Notes under the pieces: generated by a model | The model's database searches: none | What the model was told of the DNA's origin: nothing | What the model saw: only the letters and a program-made list of their open reading frames with translations | In this document: positions 16,919 through 28,500 of the stretch, in pieces | Layout: each line of letters starts with the position of its first letter | Position numbering within the stretch: position 1 is the stretch's first letter | Program-made: the position numbers and the translations under genes | Source of the DNA: Mesorhizobium sp. WSM2240 | Lineage (GTDB): Bacteria > Pseudomonadota > Alphaproteobacteria > Rhizobiales > Rhizobiaceae | Direction: 5' to 3' | DNA: 64,000 nt | NCBI RefSeq assembly: GCF_040438645.1 | Contig: NZ_CP159253.1 | Coordinates: forward strand, 1,426,001 to 1,490,000

Positions 16919-18832
16919 TTGAACAAGTCCCCGAAAACGCCGCTTCTGGACAAGGTGCGCATCCCTTCGGATCTGCGCGCCCTGCCGGAGAGCCAACTGC
17001 CTCAACTCGCGGCGGAACTGCGCGCCGAACTCATCGACGCGGTCTCTCATACGGGCGGGCATCTCGGCGCCGGGCTCGGCGTCGTCGAACTGACGGTGGC
17101 GCTTCATTATGTGTTCGACACGCCGGGCGATCGGCTGATCTGGGACGTGGGCCATCAGGCATACCCGCACAAGATCCTGACCGGCCGGCGCGACCGCATC
17201 CGCACGCTGCGCGCCGAGGGCGGGCTTTCGGGCTTTACCAAGCGGCAGGAGAGTGAATACGACCCGTTCGGCGCGGCGCATTCGTCGACCTCGATCTCGG
17301 CCGGGCTCGGCATGGCGGTGGCGCGCGACCTGACCGGCGGCCGGAACAATGTCGTCGCGGTGATCGGCGATGGCGCCATGTCGGCTGGCATGGCCTATGA
17401 GGCGATGAACAATGCCGGCGCGCTCGATGCAAGGCTGATCGTCATCCTCAACGACAACGACATGTCGATCGCGCCGCCCTCCGGTGCGATGAGCGCCTAT
17501 CTGGCGCGGCTTGCATCGGGCAGGGCCTATGCCGGTTTCCGCGAACTGGGCAAAAAGCTGACCTCCTATCTCGGCAAGCGCGCCGACCGGGCGATCACCC
17601 GCGCGGTCGAGCATGCGCGCGGCTACGTGACCGGCGGAACGCTGTTCGAGGAACTCGGCTTCTACCATATCGGCCCGATCGACGGTCATAATCTCGAGCA
17701 TCTGGTGCCCGTGCTCCGGAACGTCCGCGACAATGGCGACGGCCCGGTGCTGATTCATGTCGTCACCCAGAAGGGCAAGGGCTACGCCCCGGCGGAGGCC
17801 GCGAGCGACAAATATCACGGCGTGAACAAGTTCGATGTGATCACCGGCGCGCAGGCGAAAGCGCCGGCCAATTCGCCGAGCTACACGAAAGTCTTTGCCG
17901 AAAGCCTGATCCAAGAGGCGCGGGATGACGACAGGATCGTCGCCATCACCGCTGCCATGCCTTCCGGCACCGGTCTCGATTTGTTCGGCGAGGCCTTTCC
18001 GTCGCGCACCTTCGATGTAGGCATCGCCGAGCAGCACGCCGTTACCTTCGCGGCCGGCCTCGCCACCGAGGGGCTGAGACCCTTCGTCGCGATCTACTCG
18101 ACGTTCCTACAGCGCGCCTACGACCAGGTCGTGCACGACGTGGCGATCCAGAAGCTGCCGGTACGCTTCCCGATCGACCGCGCAGGCTTCGTCGGGGCCG
18201 ACGGCCCGACCCATTGCGGCGCCTTCGACACGACCTATCTCGCTTCGCTGCCCGGCTTCGTGGTCATGGCGGCGGCCGACGAGGCCGAGCTTCGCCATAT
18301 GGTGCGCACGGCGGCTATCTATGACGAAGGCCCGATCGCCTTCCGCTATCCGCGCGGCAACGGCGTCGGCGTCGACATGCCCGAACGCGGCGCGGCGCTC
18401 GAGATCGGCAGGGGCCGCATCGTCCGGGAAGGGACGAAGATCGCGCTGCTGTCGTTCGGAACGCGGCTGCGGGATTGCCTGCTCGCCGCCGAGGAACTCG
18501 CCGCCGCTGGCCTGCCGACCACCGTTGCCGATGCGCGTTTCGCCAAGCCGCTGGACGAAGATCTGGTCCGTCGGCTGGCGCGTTCGCATGAGGTGCTGGT
18601 GACGGTTGAGGAGGGCGCGATCGGCGGCTTCGCCAGCCATGTGCTTCAGTTCCTGGCGCGGGACGGCCTGCTGGATTCCGGCCTGAAAGTTCGCCCGCTG
18701 GTGCTGCCCGACGTCTTCACTGACCACGCCAAGCCGGAAAAGATGTATGCCGATGCCGGGCTGGACAGCGCCGGCATAGTGCGGACGGTGTTTGCCGCAC
18801 TCGGCCGGTCCGCGCGAGCCGCGCGCGCCTGA
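16919..18832 (+). CDS. dxs: 1-deoxy-D-xylulose-5-phosphate synthase
   Basis: 637 residues, normal length. Thiamine-diphosphate and substrate motifs are present: [51 protein letters not shown] with the metal-binding Asn, and [16 protein letters not shown] with the catalytic Glu. It condenses pyruvate and glyceraldehyde 3-phosphate in the first step of the MEP isoprenoid pathway; ispH of the same pathway lies at 33.6 kb. The start appears to be TTG at 16919 ([13 protein letters not shown]), with GGCGAGAG upstream and no in-frame ATG nearby. The 13-base cgtgcaggcgaga is repeated just upstream. Confidence 0.96.
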   Translation: MNKSPKTPLLDKVRIPSDLRALPESQLPQLAAELRAELIDAVSHTGGHLGAGLGVVELTVALHYVFDTPGDRLIWDVGHQAYPHKILTGRRDRIRTLRAEGGLSGFTKRQESEYDPFGAAHSSTSISAGLGMAVARDLTGGRNNVVAVIGDGAMSAGMAYEAMNNAGALDARLIVILNDNDMSIAPPSGAMSAYLARLASGRAYAGFRELGKKLTSYLGKRADRAITRAVEHARGYVTGGTLFEELGFYHIGPIDGHNLEHLVPVLRNVRDNGDGPVLIHVVTQKGKGYAPAEAASDKYHGVNKFDVITGAQAKAPANSPSYTKVFAESLIQEARDDDRIVAITAAMPSGTGLDLFGEAFPSRTFDVGIAEQHAVTFAAGLATEGLRPFVAIYSTFLQRAYDQVVHDVAIQKLPVRFPIDRAGFVGADGPTHCGAFDTTYLASLPGFVVMAAADEAELRHMVRTAAIYDEGPIAFRYPRGNGVGVDMPERGAALEIGRGRIVREGTKIALLSFGTRLRDCLLAAEELAAAGLPTTVADARFAKPLDEDLVRRLARSHEVLVTVEEGAIGGFASHVLQFLARDGLLDSGLKVRPLVLPDVFTDHAKPEKMYADAGLDSAGIVRTVFAALGRSARAARA

Positions 18833-18897
18833 ACCTCTTACTGACGAATCTGAATCTCTTCCCGAACTATCTGAATCGCTTTCGCAGGTAGCCATGC

Positions 18898-19953
18898 TAG
18901 AGCATCTTCAATGAACGCGGAGTCGGTTTGAGGATTCACGCGGTCGGGTTTGTCTGATTCACTGCTCTTGGTGATTTGCAGGAGGTTGTGATGACGAGGA
19001 GCCTTAGCGGCGACCTTCGCGGTCGGGTGATTGCTGCGATTGAAGACGGGGTTTCGACGCGGGAGGCGGCGCGGCGCTTTCGGATCGGGATCTCGACGGC
19101 GGGGGCCTGGCATCGCCGCTATCGCGAGACCGGCGAGATGCAAGCACGCAAGCAAGGCCAGCCGTCGCGCTCGAAGCTCGATACGCACGAGGCTTTCATT
19201 CTCGCCCTGATCGAGGATGCGCCGGACATCACGCTTGCCGAGATCGGGGAGCGCCTTGCCGCCGAACTCGGCGTGCGTGCGGCACCCTCGACGGTTTGGC
19301 TGTTCCTCGACCGGCGCGGCATCACGTTCAAAAAAAAGACGGCGCACGCCTCAGAGCAGCAGCGCCCCGATGTCCTGCGCCGCCGCATTGCCTGGTTCGA
19401 CGGTCAGCTCGACCTCGACCCCGAAAGACTGATCTTCATCGATGAGACCGCGGCGTCCACGAAAATGGCCCGGTTACGTGGCAGGGCGCCATGTGGCGAG
19501 CGATGCCGGGCGGCCGTTCCACACGGCCATTGGAAGACAACCACGTTCACCGCCGGTCTGCGGCTGGACGGCATGGCCGCGCCGATGCTGCTCGACGGCC
19601 CGATGAACGGTCCGGCGTTCCTGGCCTACGCCGAGCAAGTTCTCGCGCCCGAGCTTCGCCCCGACGATATCGTGATCATGGATAATTTGCCGGCCCACAG
19701 GATCAGCGGCGTGCGCGAGGCCATCGAGAAGGTCGGGGCGCGGCTCCTGTTCCTGCCGCCATACTCGCCGGACTTCAACCCGATCGAGATGGCCTTCTCC
19801 AAGCTCAAGGCCCTGCTCAGAAAGGCCGCTGCCAGAACCGTCGACGAACTCTGGTCCGTTGTCGCCGATTGCCTCGCAGCGTTCACCGCCCAGGAATGCC
19901 GGCACTACTTCGAGGCAGCAGGATATGACCCGGATTAAGTCGAATCTGCTCTA
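18898..19953. mobile_element. IS630-family insertion sequence with TA target duplication
   Basis: About 1.06 kb. The left end TAGAGCATCTTCAA (18898) and the reverse complement of the right end TAGAGCAGATTCGA (ending 19953) agree over TAGAGCAnnTTCnA, and each begins with TA, the IS630 target dinucleotide. The single transposase gene between them is open. It sits between dxs and the 20058-tlyA-methyltransferase group. Exact ends are inferred from this inverted repeat only. Confidence 0.8.
18991..19938 (+). CDS. IS630-family DDE transposase
   Basis: 315 residues. The N-terminal helix-turn-helix ([20 protein letters not shown]) and a second DNA-binding part precede a DDE catalytic core: Asp in [11 protein letters not shown], Asp in [11 protein letters not shown] and Glu in [12 protein letters not shown]. 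The catalytic set and the frame are complete, so the element may be active. The ATG at 18991 ([10 protein letters not shown]) is preferred, with GGAGG 5-10 bases upstream; the frame opens five codons earlier. Confidence 0.93.
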   Translation: MTRSLSGDLRGRVIAAIEDGVSTREAARRFRIGISTAGAWHRRYRETGEMQARKQGQPSRSKLDTHEAFILALIEDAPDITLAEIGERLAAELGVRAAPSTVWLFLDRRGITFKKKTAHASEQQRPDVLRRRIAWFDGQLDLDPERLIFIDETAASTKMARLRGRAPCGERCRAAVPHGHWKTTTFTAGLRLDGMAAPMLLDGPMNGPAFLAYAEQVLAPELRPDDIVIMDNLPAHRISGVREAIEKVGARLLFLPPYSPDFNPIEMAFSKLKALLRKAAARTVDELWSVVADCLAAFTAQECRHYFEAAGYDPD

Positions 19954-20057
19954 ATCGGCTGTTTACGCTGATATTTGGCGTTTCGGTTACCCTGTCTCTT
20001 GGCCGTTTCTTAGCGCTGCTTTGCTAAGCAAGCGCGCAAGGCAGGGAGCATAAGAAA

Positions 20058-20375
20058 ATGATCAGGCTACTGAGCGGCGCGGCCTTTTTGGCCGTCATGG
20101 CCGCGTCGGCGGCGGCTGAGCCGCGCCATGATGTCAGGCTGGAACAAGCGGTGATGAAGATTGTTGCCCAAAGGATCGGCGAGATCCGCGGCGGCTTTTC
20201 ACATCAGGAGACGCCGGTGTTCATCCGTACCGCGGCGGTGTCGGCAAGCGTCAGCCCGACCGATCCGATCGAGACCGGCACGGTTCCCAGGGTCTATTCC
20301 GACCGGCGGGTCATGACCCCCGACGACATCGCGGCGTTGCGCCAGCGCAAGGTCTCGCGAGTCATCGTCTTCTGA
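20058..20375 (+). CDS. small secreted hypothetical protein
   Basis: 105 residues. A clear signal peptide (MIRLLSGAAFLAVMAASAAA) is followed by a short polar domain with no motif I recognise (VPRVYSDRRVMTPDDIAALR near the end). GCAGGGAG upstream of the ATG is a good ribosome binding site. It lies between the IS element and tlyA on the same strand. The mature protein is probably periplasmic; no function is proposed. Confidence 0.7.
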   Translation: MIRLLSGAAFLAVMAASAAAEPRHDVRLEQAVMKIVAQRIGEIRGGFSHQETPVFIRTAAVSASVSPTDPIETGTVPRVYSDRRVMTPDDIAALRQRKVSRVIVF

Positions 20376-20405
20376 CGTGCTTGCCTTCGGCGGCGGCATT
20401 CGCCA

Positions 20406-21176
20406 ATGAAGGCTATGACTTCTAGGAAAACCGGCGACAGGCTCAGGCTCGACGAACTTCTCGTCGAGCGCGGCTTCTTTTCCAGCCGCTCGCGCGCCCG
20501 CGATGCAGTCGAACGCGGCACCGTCACGGTCGACGGCGCCCTCGCAACAAAGTCGGGGCAGAGCGTGCCGGCGGATGCCGTCGTCGAGGTGAAGGATCCG
20601 GCGCAACATTATGTTTCTCGCGCGGCTCTGAAGCTGCGCGCCGGCTTCGATCATTTCTGCCTCGATCCGCGTGGCGCGGAGGCGCTCGACATTGGTGCAT
20701 CGACCGGCGGCTTCACGCAGGTGCTGCTTGAACGTGGCGCGGCCCATGTCACGGCGATCGATGTCGGCCACGGCCAGATGCATCCGACCCTCAAGGCCGA
20801 TCCACGCGTAACCTGCCTCGAAGGGCTGAACGCGCGCGAGCTCACCGCCGAGGATCTCGGTGGGCGGCTGCCGGACTTTGTCGTCTCCGATGTCAGCTTC
20901 ATTTCGCTGACGCTGGCCTTGCCGCCCACCCTCGACTTGGCGCAGCCGGGCGCGGCCGGCCTGTTCCTGATCAAGCCGCAATTCGAGGCTGGGCGCGAGG
21001 CGATCGGCAAGGGCGGGCTCCTGAAGAATCCGGAGGACGGGCCGCTGGTCGCCGCGCGGCTGGTGGCCTGGCTCGGCTCGATGCCCGGTTGGCGCGTGCT
21101 CGGCCTCACCGCCTCGCCGATCGAGGGCGGCGATGGCAACCGCGAATTCCTGCTCGCCGGGATCAAGGACCAATGA
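20406..21176 (+). CDS. tlyA: TlyA-family rRNA 2'-O-methyltransferase (hemolysin A homologue)
   Basis: 256 residues. An S4 RNA-binding domain comes first (RLDELLVERGFFSSRSRARD), then an FtsJ-like Rossmann methyltransferase domain with the SAM motif LDIGASTGGFTQVLLERGA and the catalytic-type KPQFEAGRE region. TlyA proteins methylate ribose 2'-OH of cytidines in 16S and/or 23S rRNA; the hemolysin name is historical. An ATG at 20415 is an alternative start. The stop overlaps the start of the next methyltransferase gene, so translation is coupled. Confidence 0.92.
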   Translation: MKAMTSRKTGDRLRLDELLVERGFFSSRSRARDAVERGTVTVDGALATKSGQSVPADAVVEVKDPAQHYVSRAALKLRAGFDHFCLDPRGAEALDIGASTGGFTQVLLERGAAHVTAIDVGHGQMHPTLKADPRVTCLEGLNARELTAEDLGGRLPDFVVSDVSFISLTLALPPTLDLAQPGAAGLFLIKPQFEAGREAIGKGGLLKNPEDGPLVAARLVAWLGSMPGWRVLGLTASPIEGGDGNREFLLAGIKDQ

Positions 21177-22414
21177 TGGAACGGTTCGAGATTGCGCGCC
21201 TCGGCGCACAGGGCGACGGTATCGCCGAAACCGGGAGCGGGCCGGTTTTCATTCCGTTCTCGCTGCCCGGCGAGACGGTGACGGTGACCCGAAACAAGGA
21301 TCGCGCTGCGCTGGTCTCCGTGGTCGAAGCCTCGCCGCTGCGGGTCGCCCCGCCCTGCCGTCATTTCACCGAATGCGGCGGCTGCGCGCTGCAGCATCTG
21401 GAGCCTGCAGCCTATCTCGAATGGAAGGGCGAGAAGGTGGCCCAGGCGCTGCTGGGCAAGGGCATCGAGATAGCTGTGGCCGCGACGATGCCGAGCGCGC
21501 CGAATTCCCGCCGGCGGGCGGTGTTTTCGGCAAGGCGTGGTGATGGCGGCATGATCTTCGGCTATCACCGCGCACTATCGCATGAGATCATCGACATCAC
21601 CGAATGCCCGATTTCCGTGCCCGAGATCGAGGCGGCGCTGGATCCGCTGAAGGCGCTCGCCGACCTGATCTGCAAGGTACAAACCCCGTTCCATATGACC
21701 GTCACCCAGACTGCGTCCGGGCTGGACATCGCCGCCGAGGAATCCGGCGTGCTTTCGGAAAAGGCGCGCAAGGCGGCCTCCGATTTTGTCATACGGCACG
21801 GATTTGCCCGGCTGACCATCGACGGCGAGATCATCATCGAGCCGAAAAAGCCGATGATCTTCTTCGGCGAGGTTTCCGTGTTTCCGCCGCCGGGCGGCTT
21901 CCTGCAGGCCGTGGAGTCGGCGGAAGCGGCGATGGCCGACCTCGTGACGGGCCATTTGCGGCGGGCCAGGAAGGTGCTCGACCTGTTCGCCGGATCGGGC
22001 GCCTTCGCCCTGCGCCTGGCGCGCAAGGCGGAGGTTCATGCGGTGGAGGGAGACGGCGCGGCGCTTGCCGCACTCGACCGCGGCTTCCGCTTCGGCTCCG
22101 GCCTGAAGCGAGTGATTTCAGAAAAGCGCGACCTTTTCCGTCGTCCGGTGACCTTCAAGGAACTCGCCGCCTATGACGGCCTCGTCTTCGATCCGCCTCG
22201 CGCCGGGGCGGAAGACCAGGCCAAGCAGATCGCCAGGTCGGAGGTGCCTTACGTCGCCGCCGTCTCGTGCAACCCGACGACGCTGGCGCGCGATCTGCGC
22301 ATCCTGATCAATGGCGGCTACGCCCTGAAGAGCGTCACGCCGATCGACCAGTTCCTGTGGTCGCCGCATGTCGAGGCGGTCGCGCTGCTGGAGAAGCCAA
22401 AGAGAAGACGGTAG
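21173..22414 (+). CDS. 23S rRNA (uracil-5-)-methyltransferase, RlmD/TrmA-type
   Basis: 413 residues. A short N-terminal TRAM-like beta domain precedes iron-sulfur cysteines in CRHFTECGGCALQHL and ITECPIS, then the SAM domain LDLFAGSGAFALRLAR and the catalytic cysteine in VSCNPTTLARDL. The family makes 5-methyluridine in rRNA or tRNA; which uridine is not determined. The ATG at 21173 overlaps the tlyA stop; 21176 is an equally possible start. The pairing with tlyA suggests an rRNA-modification operon. Confidence 0.9.
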   Translation: MMERFEIARLGAQGDGIAETGSGPVFIPFSLPGETVTVTRNKDRAALVSVVEASPLRVAPPCRHFTECGGCALQHLEPAAYLEWKGEKVAQALLGKGIEIAVAATMPSAPNSRRRAVFSARRGDGGMIFGYHRALSHEIIDITECPISVPEIEAALDPLKALADLICKVQTPFHMTVTQTASGLDIAAEESGVLSEKARKAASDFVIRHGFARLTIDGEIIIEPKKPMIFFGEVSVFPPPGGFLQAVESAEAAMADLVTGHLRRARKVLDLFAGSGAFALRLARKAEVHAVEGDGAALAALDRGFRFGSGLKRVISEKRDLFRRPVTFKELAAYDGLVFDPPRAGAEDQAKQIARSEVPYVAAVSCNPTTLARDLRILINGGYALKSVTPIDQFLWSPHVEAVALLEKPKRRR

Positions 22415-22495
22415 TGGGTCGTCTCTTCCACGCTCGTGCGTTTGGATAGAAGGATCAAACGAGGACAATGCGTTCTGGATGGCGGAGGAGAGCGA

Positions 22496-22743
22496 ATGAA
22501 CGAAATTGAGAGCGAGGCTCAAACGTTCAAGCTGATAAGGGGCAGTGACGTTCAAAGAGACGAATGTACCTGGAGTTGTCATACACGGACACGGGAAAAG
22601 CTGACGCTGAAGTCTTTTACTCGGATGAGACAGCCCCGATGACCTTCACAGCTTTTGAAGAAGATCTTCCGCTCGAAGCGATTGAGATGCTGATCGACCG
22701 CAGCAAACAACTTCTTCCTCCCATAGTGGGAAAGACACCGTAG
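22496..22743 (+). pseudogene. small conserved-type gene broken by a single-base frameshift
   Basis: A good ribosome site (GGCGGAGGAG) precedes ATG 22496, which reads MNEIESEAQTFKLIRGSDVQ. Around 22559-22563 this frame turns into CTWSCHTRTREK, while the +2 frame from ATG 22564 continues smoothly as MYLELSYTDTGKADAEVFYS and ends in EMLIDRSKQLLPPIVGKTP at TAG 22741-22743. Adding one base in GACG-AATG would give RDGMYLEL and a single protein of about 82 residues. The function is unknown; the acidic AEVFYSDETAPMTFTAFEED block looks like a real coding remnant. A 59-residue product from 22564 is the only other coding option. Confidence 0.6.
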
Positions 22744-23046
22744 GTGCCTTCCGACAGCCTCAGCCTGCCGGAATACGACGGATGCCGGTCCATACTGATC
22801 ATGTAGCCTCATCTGCGGCTGAGCGTGGATGGCGCCCCTGACACTGACCATTGACCCGCGAAGCTACCGCCCGGGGGACGCCACGAAGGATCGCCCCCGA
22901 TCCGTTGCTGACCAGAGCCAGACGTCAGTGGAGAACATCAGCCTCGCGCCGAGGCAAACGAACCCTCGCAAACCTATGCTCTTTCGCTGAGCTTATTTTA
23001 AACTTCGCCAGTTTAGGTTGCGCTTCGGACAAGTTGGAGAGACACT
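22744..23046. other. 303-base interval with no recognised gene
   Basis: Between the frameshifted gene and the secreted protein at 23047 no open frame on either strand looks coding. The last 80 bases are relatively AT-rich (gcttattttaaacttcgcc at about 22987-23005) and probably hold the promoter of the downstream gene, but I cannot assign clear -35 and -10 boxes. GGAGAGACACT precedes the ATG at 23047. Confidence 0.5.
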
Positions 23047-23475
23047 ATGAAGGGAAACGCCAGGGTTGTTTTCGGCGGAGCAGTGGTGCTCTGGCTCTGC
23101 TTCGTGGGTTCGGCGACATTCGCCGCGACCGTGCTATCGAAGGCACAACAAGATGTGGTCGCCGCGCAAATCGCAGAGCTTCAAACGAGTGAAGAGCGTG
23201 GGATGGCCTCGGAATGGAGCGATGCCAAGAAGGTCGCCGAGTTCATATGCCGGCCGCTTGCGATGAGCGAGGTCAAGAAGTGGAACAAGGACGCAGACCG
23301 AGTTTTCCTCGGCACTGACGATCCCGATACGCTCGACCTGCCAACCAATCGGCTGCTCACCGGTTCAGGCCAGGTGCGGACCGGAAACGATTGGACGACC
23401 TTCACCTTCAACTGCGAATTGGACGCCGGCACAGGCAAGGCTTTGTCGTTTGAGACGAGCCTCTCTTCCAAATAA
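23047..23475 (+). CDS. secreted hypothetical protein
   Basis: 142 residues. A signal peptide (FGGAVVLWLCFVGSATFA) is followed by a domain with two cysteines that may pair (FICRPLAMSEVKKWNKDADR and FTFNCELDAGTGKALSFE). The central GQVRTGNDWTTFTFNCELDA pattern resembles several unannotated periplasmic proteins of rhizobia, but I do not recognise a named family. GGAGAG lies 6 bases before the ATG. It converges with tldD, leaving 30 bases between stops. Confidence 0.7.
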   Translation: MKGNARVVFGGAVVLWLCFVGSATFAATVLSKAQQDVVAAQIAELQTSEERGMASEWSDAKKVAEFICRPLAMSEVKKWNKDADRVFLGTDDPDTLDLPTNRLLTGSGQVRTGNDWTTFTFNCELDAGTGKALSFETSLSSK

Positions 23476-23505
23476 AGGTGGCGATCAAGCCCGCAGTGGC
23501 GGCTC

Positions 23506-24918
23506 TTAAACCCTTGTCCCGCCGACCGTCATCTGGTTCATCCGAAGATGCGGCTGGCCGACACCGACCGGCACGCCCTGGCCGGCCTTGCCGCACATGC
23601 CGATGCCGGTGTCGAGCTTCATGTCGTTGCCGATCATGGTGACGCGGTGCATTGCGTCGGGGCCGTTGCCGATCAGCATCGCGCCCTTGATCGGCTGGGT
23701 CACCTTGCCGTCCTCGATCATGTAGGCCTCGGTGCAGCCGAACACGAATTTGCCTGAAGTGATGTCGACCTGGCCGCCGCCAAACGAGACGGCGTAGACG
23801 CCGTTCTTAACCGAAGCGATGATCTCCGCCGGCTCCATATCGCCGGCGGTCATATACGTGTTGGTCATGCGCGGCATGGGCTGGTGCGCATAGGATTCGC
23901 GCCGGCCGTTGCCGGTGGCGTTCATGCCCATCAGCCGCGCGTTCTGACGATCCTGCATGTAGCCGACGAGTTTTCCATCATCGATCAGGACGGTGCGGTT
24001 GGTCGGGGTGCCTTCGTCGTCCACCGACAGCGAGCCGCGCCTTTCAGAAATGGTGCCGTCGTCGACGACGGTCACGCCTTTCGCCGCGACTTGGCTGCCC
24101 ATCAGGCCGGCGAAGGCCGAGGTCTTCTTGCGGTTGAAATCGCCCTCCAACCCGTGACCCACTGCCTCGTGCAGCATGACGCCCGGCCAGCCGCTCGAAA
24201 GCACGATGTCGAAAGTGCCTGCGGGGGCGGGGATAGCCTCTAGATTGACCAGCGCCTGGCGCAACGCTTCGCCGGCGGCGTGCTTCCAACTGTCCTCGAT
24301 CACGAATTCGCCGAAACCCTTGCGCCCGCCCATGCCGTATGTGCCGGTTTCCTGGCGGTCGCCTTCGCCGACCATGACCGACACGTTCACTCGCACCAGC
24401 GGCCGGATGTCGCGAACCAGCTGTCCGTCGGCGCGCAGGATCTCGACATGCTGCCAGGATGAGGCCAGCGACGCGGTGACCTGCCGCACCCGGGAATCGC
24501 TGGCGCGAAGCCATGCGTCGATCTCCTGAAGCAGTTTTGCCTTCTCCTCGAAGCCGGGCGAGGCGATCGGGTTTTCGTCGCTGTAGAGATGGCGGTTGGT
24601 GCGGGGCGGGGCGGCCGCAAGGATGCCTGAATACCCGCTCTTGACGGTGGACACTGCATCGGAGGCTCTGAGCAGGGCGGCTTCCGAAAGCTCGCTCGAA
24701 TGCGCATAGCCGCTGGCTTCGCCGGCGACCGCGCGCAGGCCGAAACCCTGGTCGGTGCTGAAATTCGCGGTCTTGAGCCGGCCATTGTCGAACATCAGCG
24801 CTTCGCTCTCGCTGTATTCGAGAAAGAGCTCGCCATCGTCGGTGCCTTCGATCGTGTCGGTCACGATGCGGCGCAGTCTGTCTTCCGAAACGTCGAATTG
24901 GCCGAGGAGGCTGTTCAT
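23506..24918 (-). CDS. tldD: metalloprotease TldD
   Basis: 470 residues, full length. The zinc motif HEAVGHGLEGD lies at 250-260 (HExxxH), and the C-terminal conserved cysteine stretch GMCGKAGQGVPVGVGQP is present. TldD pairs with TldE (PmbA) to form a peptidase that unfolds and degrades small peptides and processes some ribosomally made peptides. No tldE/pmbA is in the window. It lies just upstream of the oxidase genes on the opposite strand, together with the IalB-like gene. Confidence 0.95.
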   Translation of the reverse strand: MNSLLGQFDVSEDRLRRIVTDTIEGTDDGELFLEYSESEALMFDNGRLKTANFSTDQGFGLRAVAGEASGYAHSSELSEAALLRASDAVSTVKSGYSGILAAAPPRTNRHLYSDENPIASPGFEEKAKLLQEIDAWLRASDSRVRQVTASLASSWQHVEILRADGQLVRDIRPLVRVNVSVMVGEGDRQETGTYGMGGRKGFGEFVIEDSWKHAAGEALRQALVNLEAIPAPAGTFDIVLSSGWPGVMLHEAVGHGLEGDFNRKKTSAFAGLMGSQVAAKGVTVVDDGTISERRGSLSVDDEGTPTNRTVLIDDGKLVGYMQDRQNARLMGMNATGNGRRESYAHQPMPRMTNTYMTAGDMEPAEIIASVKNGVYAVSFGGGQVDITSGKFVFGCTEAYMIEDGKVTQPIKGAMLIGNGPDAMHRVTMIGNDMKLDTGIGMCGKAGQGVPVGVGQPHLRMNQMTVGGTRV

Positions 24919-24996
24919 GGCGTACCCACTATATCACGGGAAATCAGCCCACGATGTAGGCGCGGCGGGCCGGTTCGGCAATGCGCGGACGGACAA

Positions 24997-25515
24997 TCAC
25001 TTGGGCAGGGCGGCAAAACCTTCGTCGAAACCGTTGAGGTCGACGGGAATGCCGATGCCTTCCTCCGGCGTCTGGAACACGATGAATGTCGCCGACGTGC
25101 CGCCCTTCAGCGTGTCCAGCAGCGGCTTTTCGAGGATGACTTCGGCATAGCAGCCGTCCTGGAAGCAGCGCACGAAATAGGCGCGGCCGATATCCTTGCC
25201 GTCGACATTGAGGCCGAGGCCGTTGGGCAGCAGGACGCCGAGCGGAGCGAGAACGCGCAGTATCTCGGCCTTGTTGTCGGCGGTGCGCAGCACCACCACG
25301 GACAGGCCCATCTCCGGGCGGTCCTCGGCGATCACGTTCTGCATCATCACGCATTGCTCGGCCGTGGCGCCGGCCGGCGTGTCGCAGATGATCGACCAGG
25401 CGCCATGTGTGGAGCGGACGGCGCCGCTTTGCTGAGCGCCGGCCGGCATGGCTGCGGACGACAGGGTGGCGACAAGGACGACTTTCGCCAGACTTCCCGA
25501 AAGCCGAGATTTCAT
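24997..25515 (-). CDS. invasion-associated locus B (IalB) family protein
   Basis: 172 residues. A signal peptide (LAKVVLVATLSSAAMPAGAQ) leads to the IalB-type domain, recognised by HGAWSIICDTPAGATAEQC and two further cysteines in VRCFQDGCYAEVIL. IalB proteins are secreted or periplasmic and were named from Bartonella; in free-living rhizobia the role is unclear. The start at 25515 (MKSRLSGSLA) is chosen to place the signal peptide; a longer frame to 25695 has no coding character. It is followed by tldD on the same strand, 78 bases away. Confidence 0.87.
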   Translation of the reverse strand: MKSRLSGSLAKVVLVATLSSAAMPAGAQQSGAVRSTHGAWSIICDTPAGATAEQCVMMQNVIAEDRPEMGLSVVVLRTADNKAEILRVLAPLGVLLPNGLGLNVDGKDIGRAYFVRCFQDGCYAEVILEKPLLDTLKGGTSATFIVFQTPEEGIGIPVDLNGFDEGFAALPK

Positions 25516-25865
25516 GGTGGCTCCATTGCGAATCACGACGCTATCCGCCGCAACGGTGTCAACTATAGGACAAGAAAAGGGCTGAACCAGCCGGACGAGG
25601 TGAGTTTCTTCGCTTTCGCGACCGAATCCGTCCGAATTGCGGCCTTGCCGGCGAGGCTGGCGAACGGCTTCGGGAGGCAGGCGAACGCGGCGCAACCGGC
25701 TGCGCCAGCACGGCTCTTCGCGCGCAAAAATGCCGCATGACTTCTTCCGCTCCTTTCTTGCGGTTGGTTACAGAGTATGGTTTGAACCCTGCGACACCGT
25801 CGGCGGGGATTCCCGCCGCGCGGACGGCAATTCTTGGCGCGCCGAGCGCATGGAATCGGGAGACT
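25516..25865. other. 350-base divergent promoter region between ialB-like gene and ctaC
   Basis: No gene is seen here, although frames stay open from both sides. It must hold the promoters for the IalB/tldD side and for the oxidase operon. A short hairpin GGCGGG-gatt-CCCGCC lies at 25802-25817 in the ctaC leader, about 50 bases before the ATG. No clear binding site for a known regulator was found. Confidence 0.5.
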
Positions 25866-28428
<2,563 letters not shown>

Positions 28429-28442
28429 GCGGCCTATACCGG

Positions 28443-28467
28443 AACCGCCGGCTCCTCGCCGGCGGTT
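28443..28467 (+). terminator. hairpin between ctaD and ctaB
   Basis: Perfect 10-bp stem AACCGCCGGC / GCCGGCGGTT around TCCTC, starting 15 bases after the ctaD stop. No T-run follows, and ctaB starts 34 bases later on the same strand. It may therefore be an intercistronic stabiliser or attenuator that lowers expression of the assembly genes relative to the subunits, rather than a full terminator. Confidence 0.6.
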
Positions 28468-28500
28468 TGCGGCAAACGGAATGAATGGACTTGGGTGCCG

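Noticed and set aside
22744..23046. Possible gene on the minus strand (22579-22851)
   Set aside because: The frame has no family resemblance, overlaps the frameshifted plus-strand gene in antisense, and lacks a clear ribosome site.
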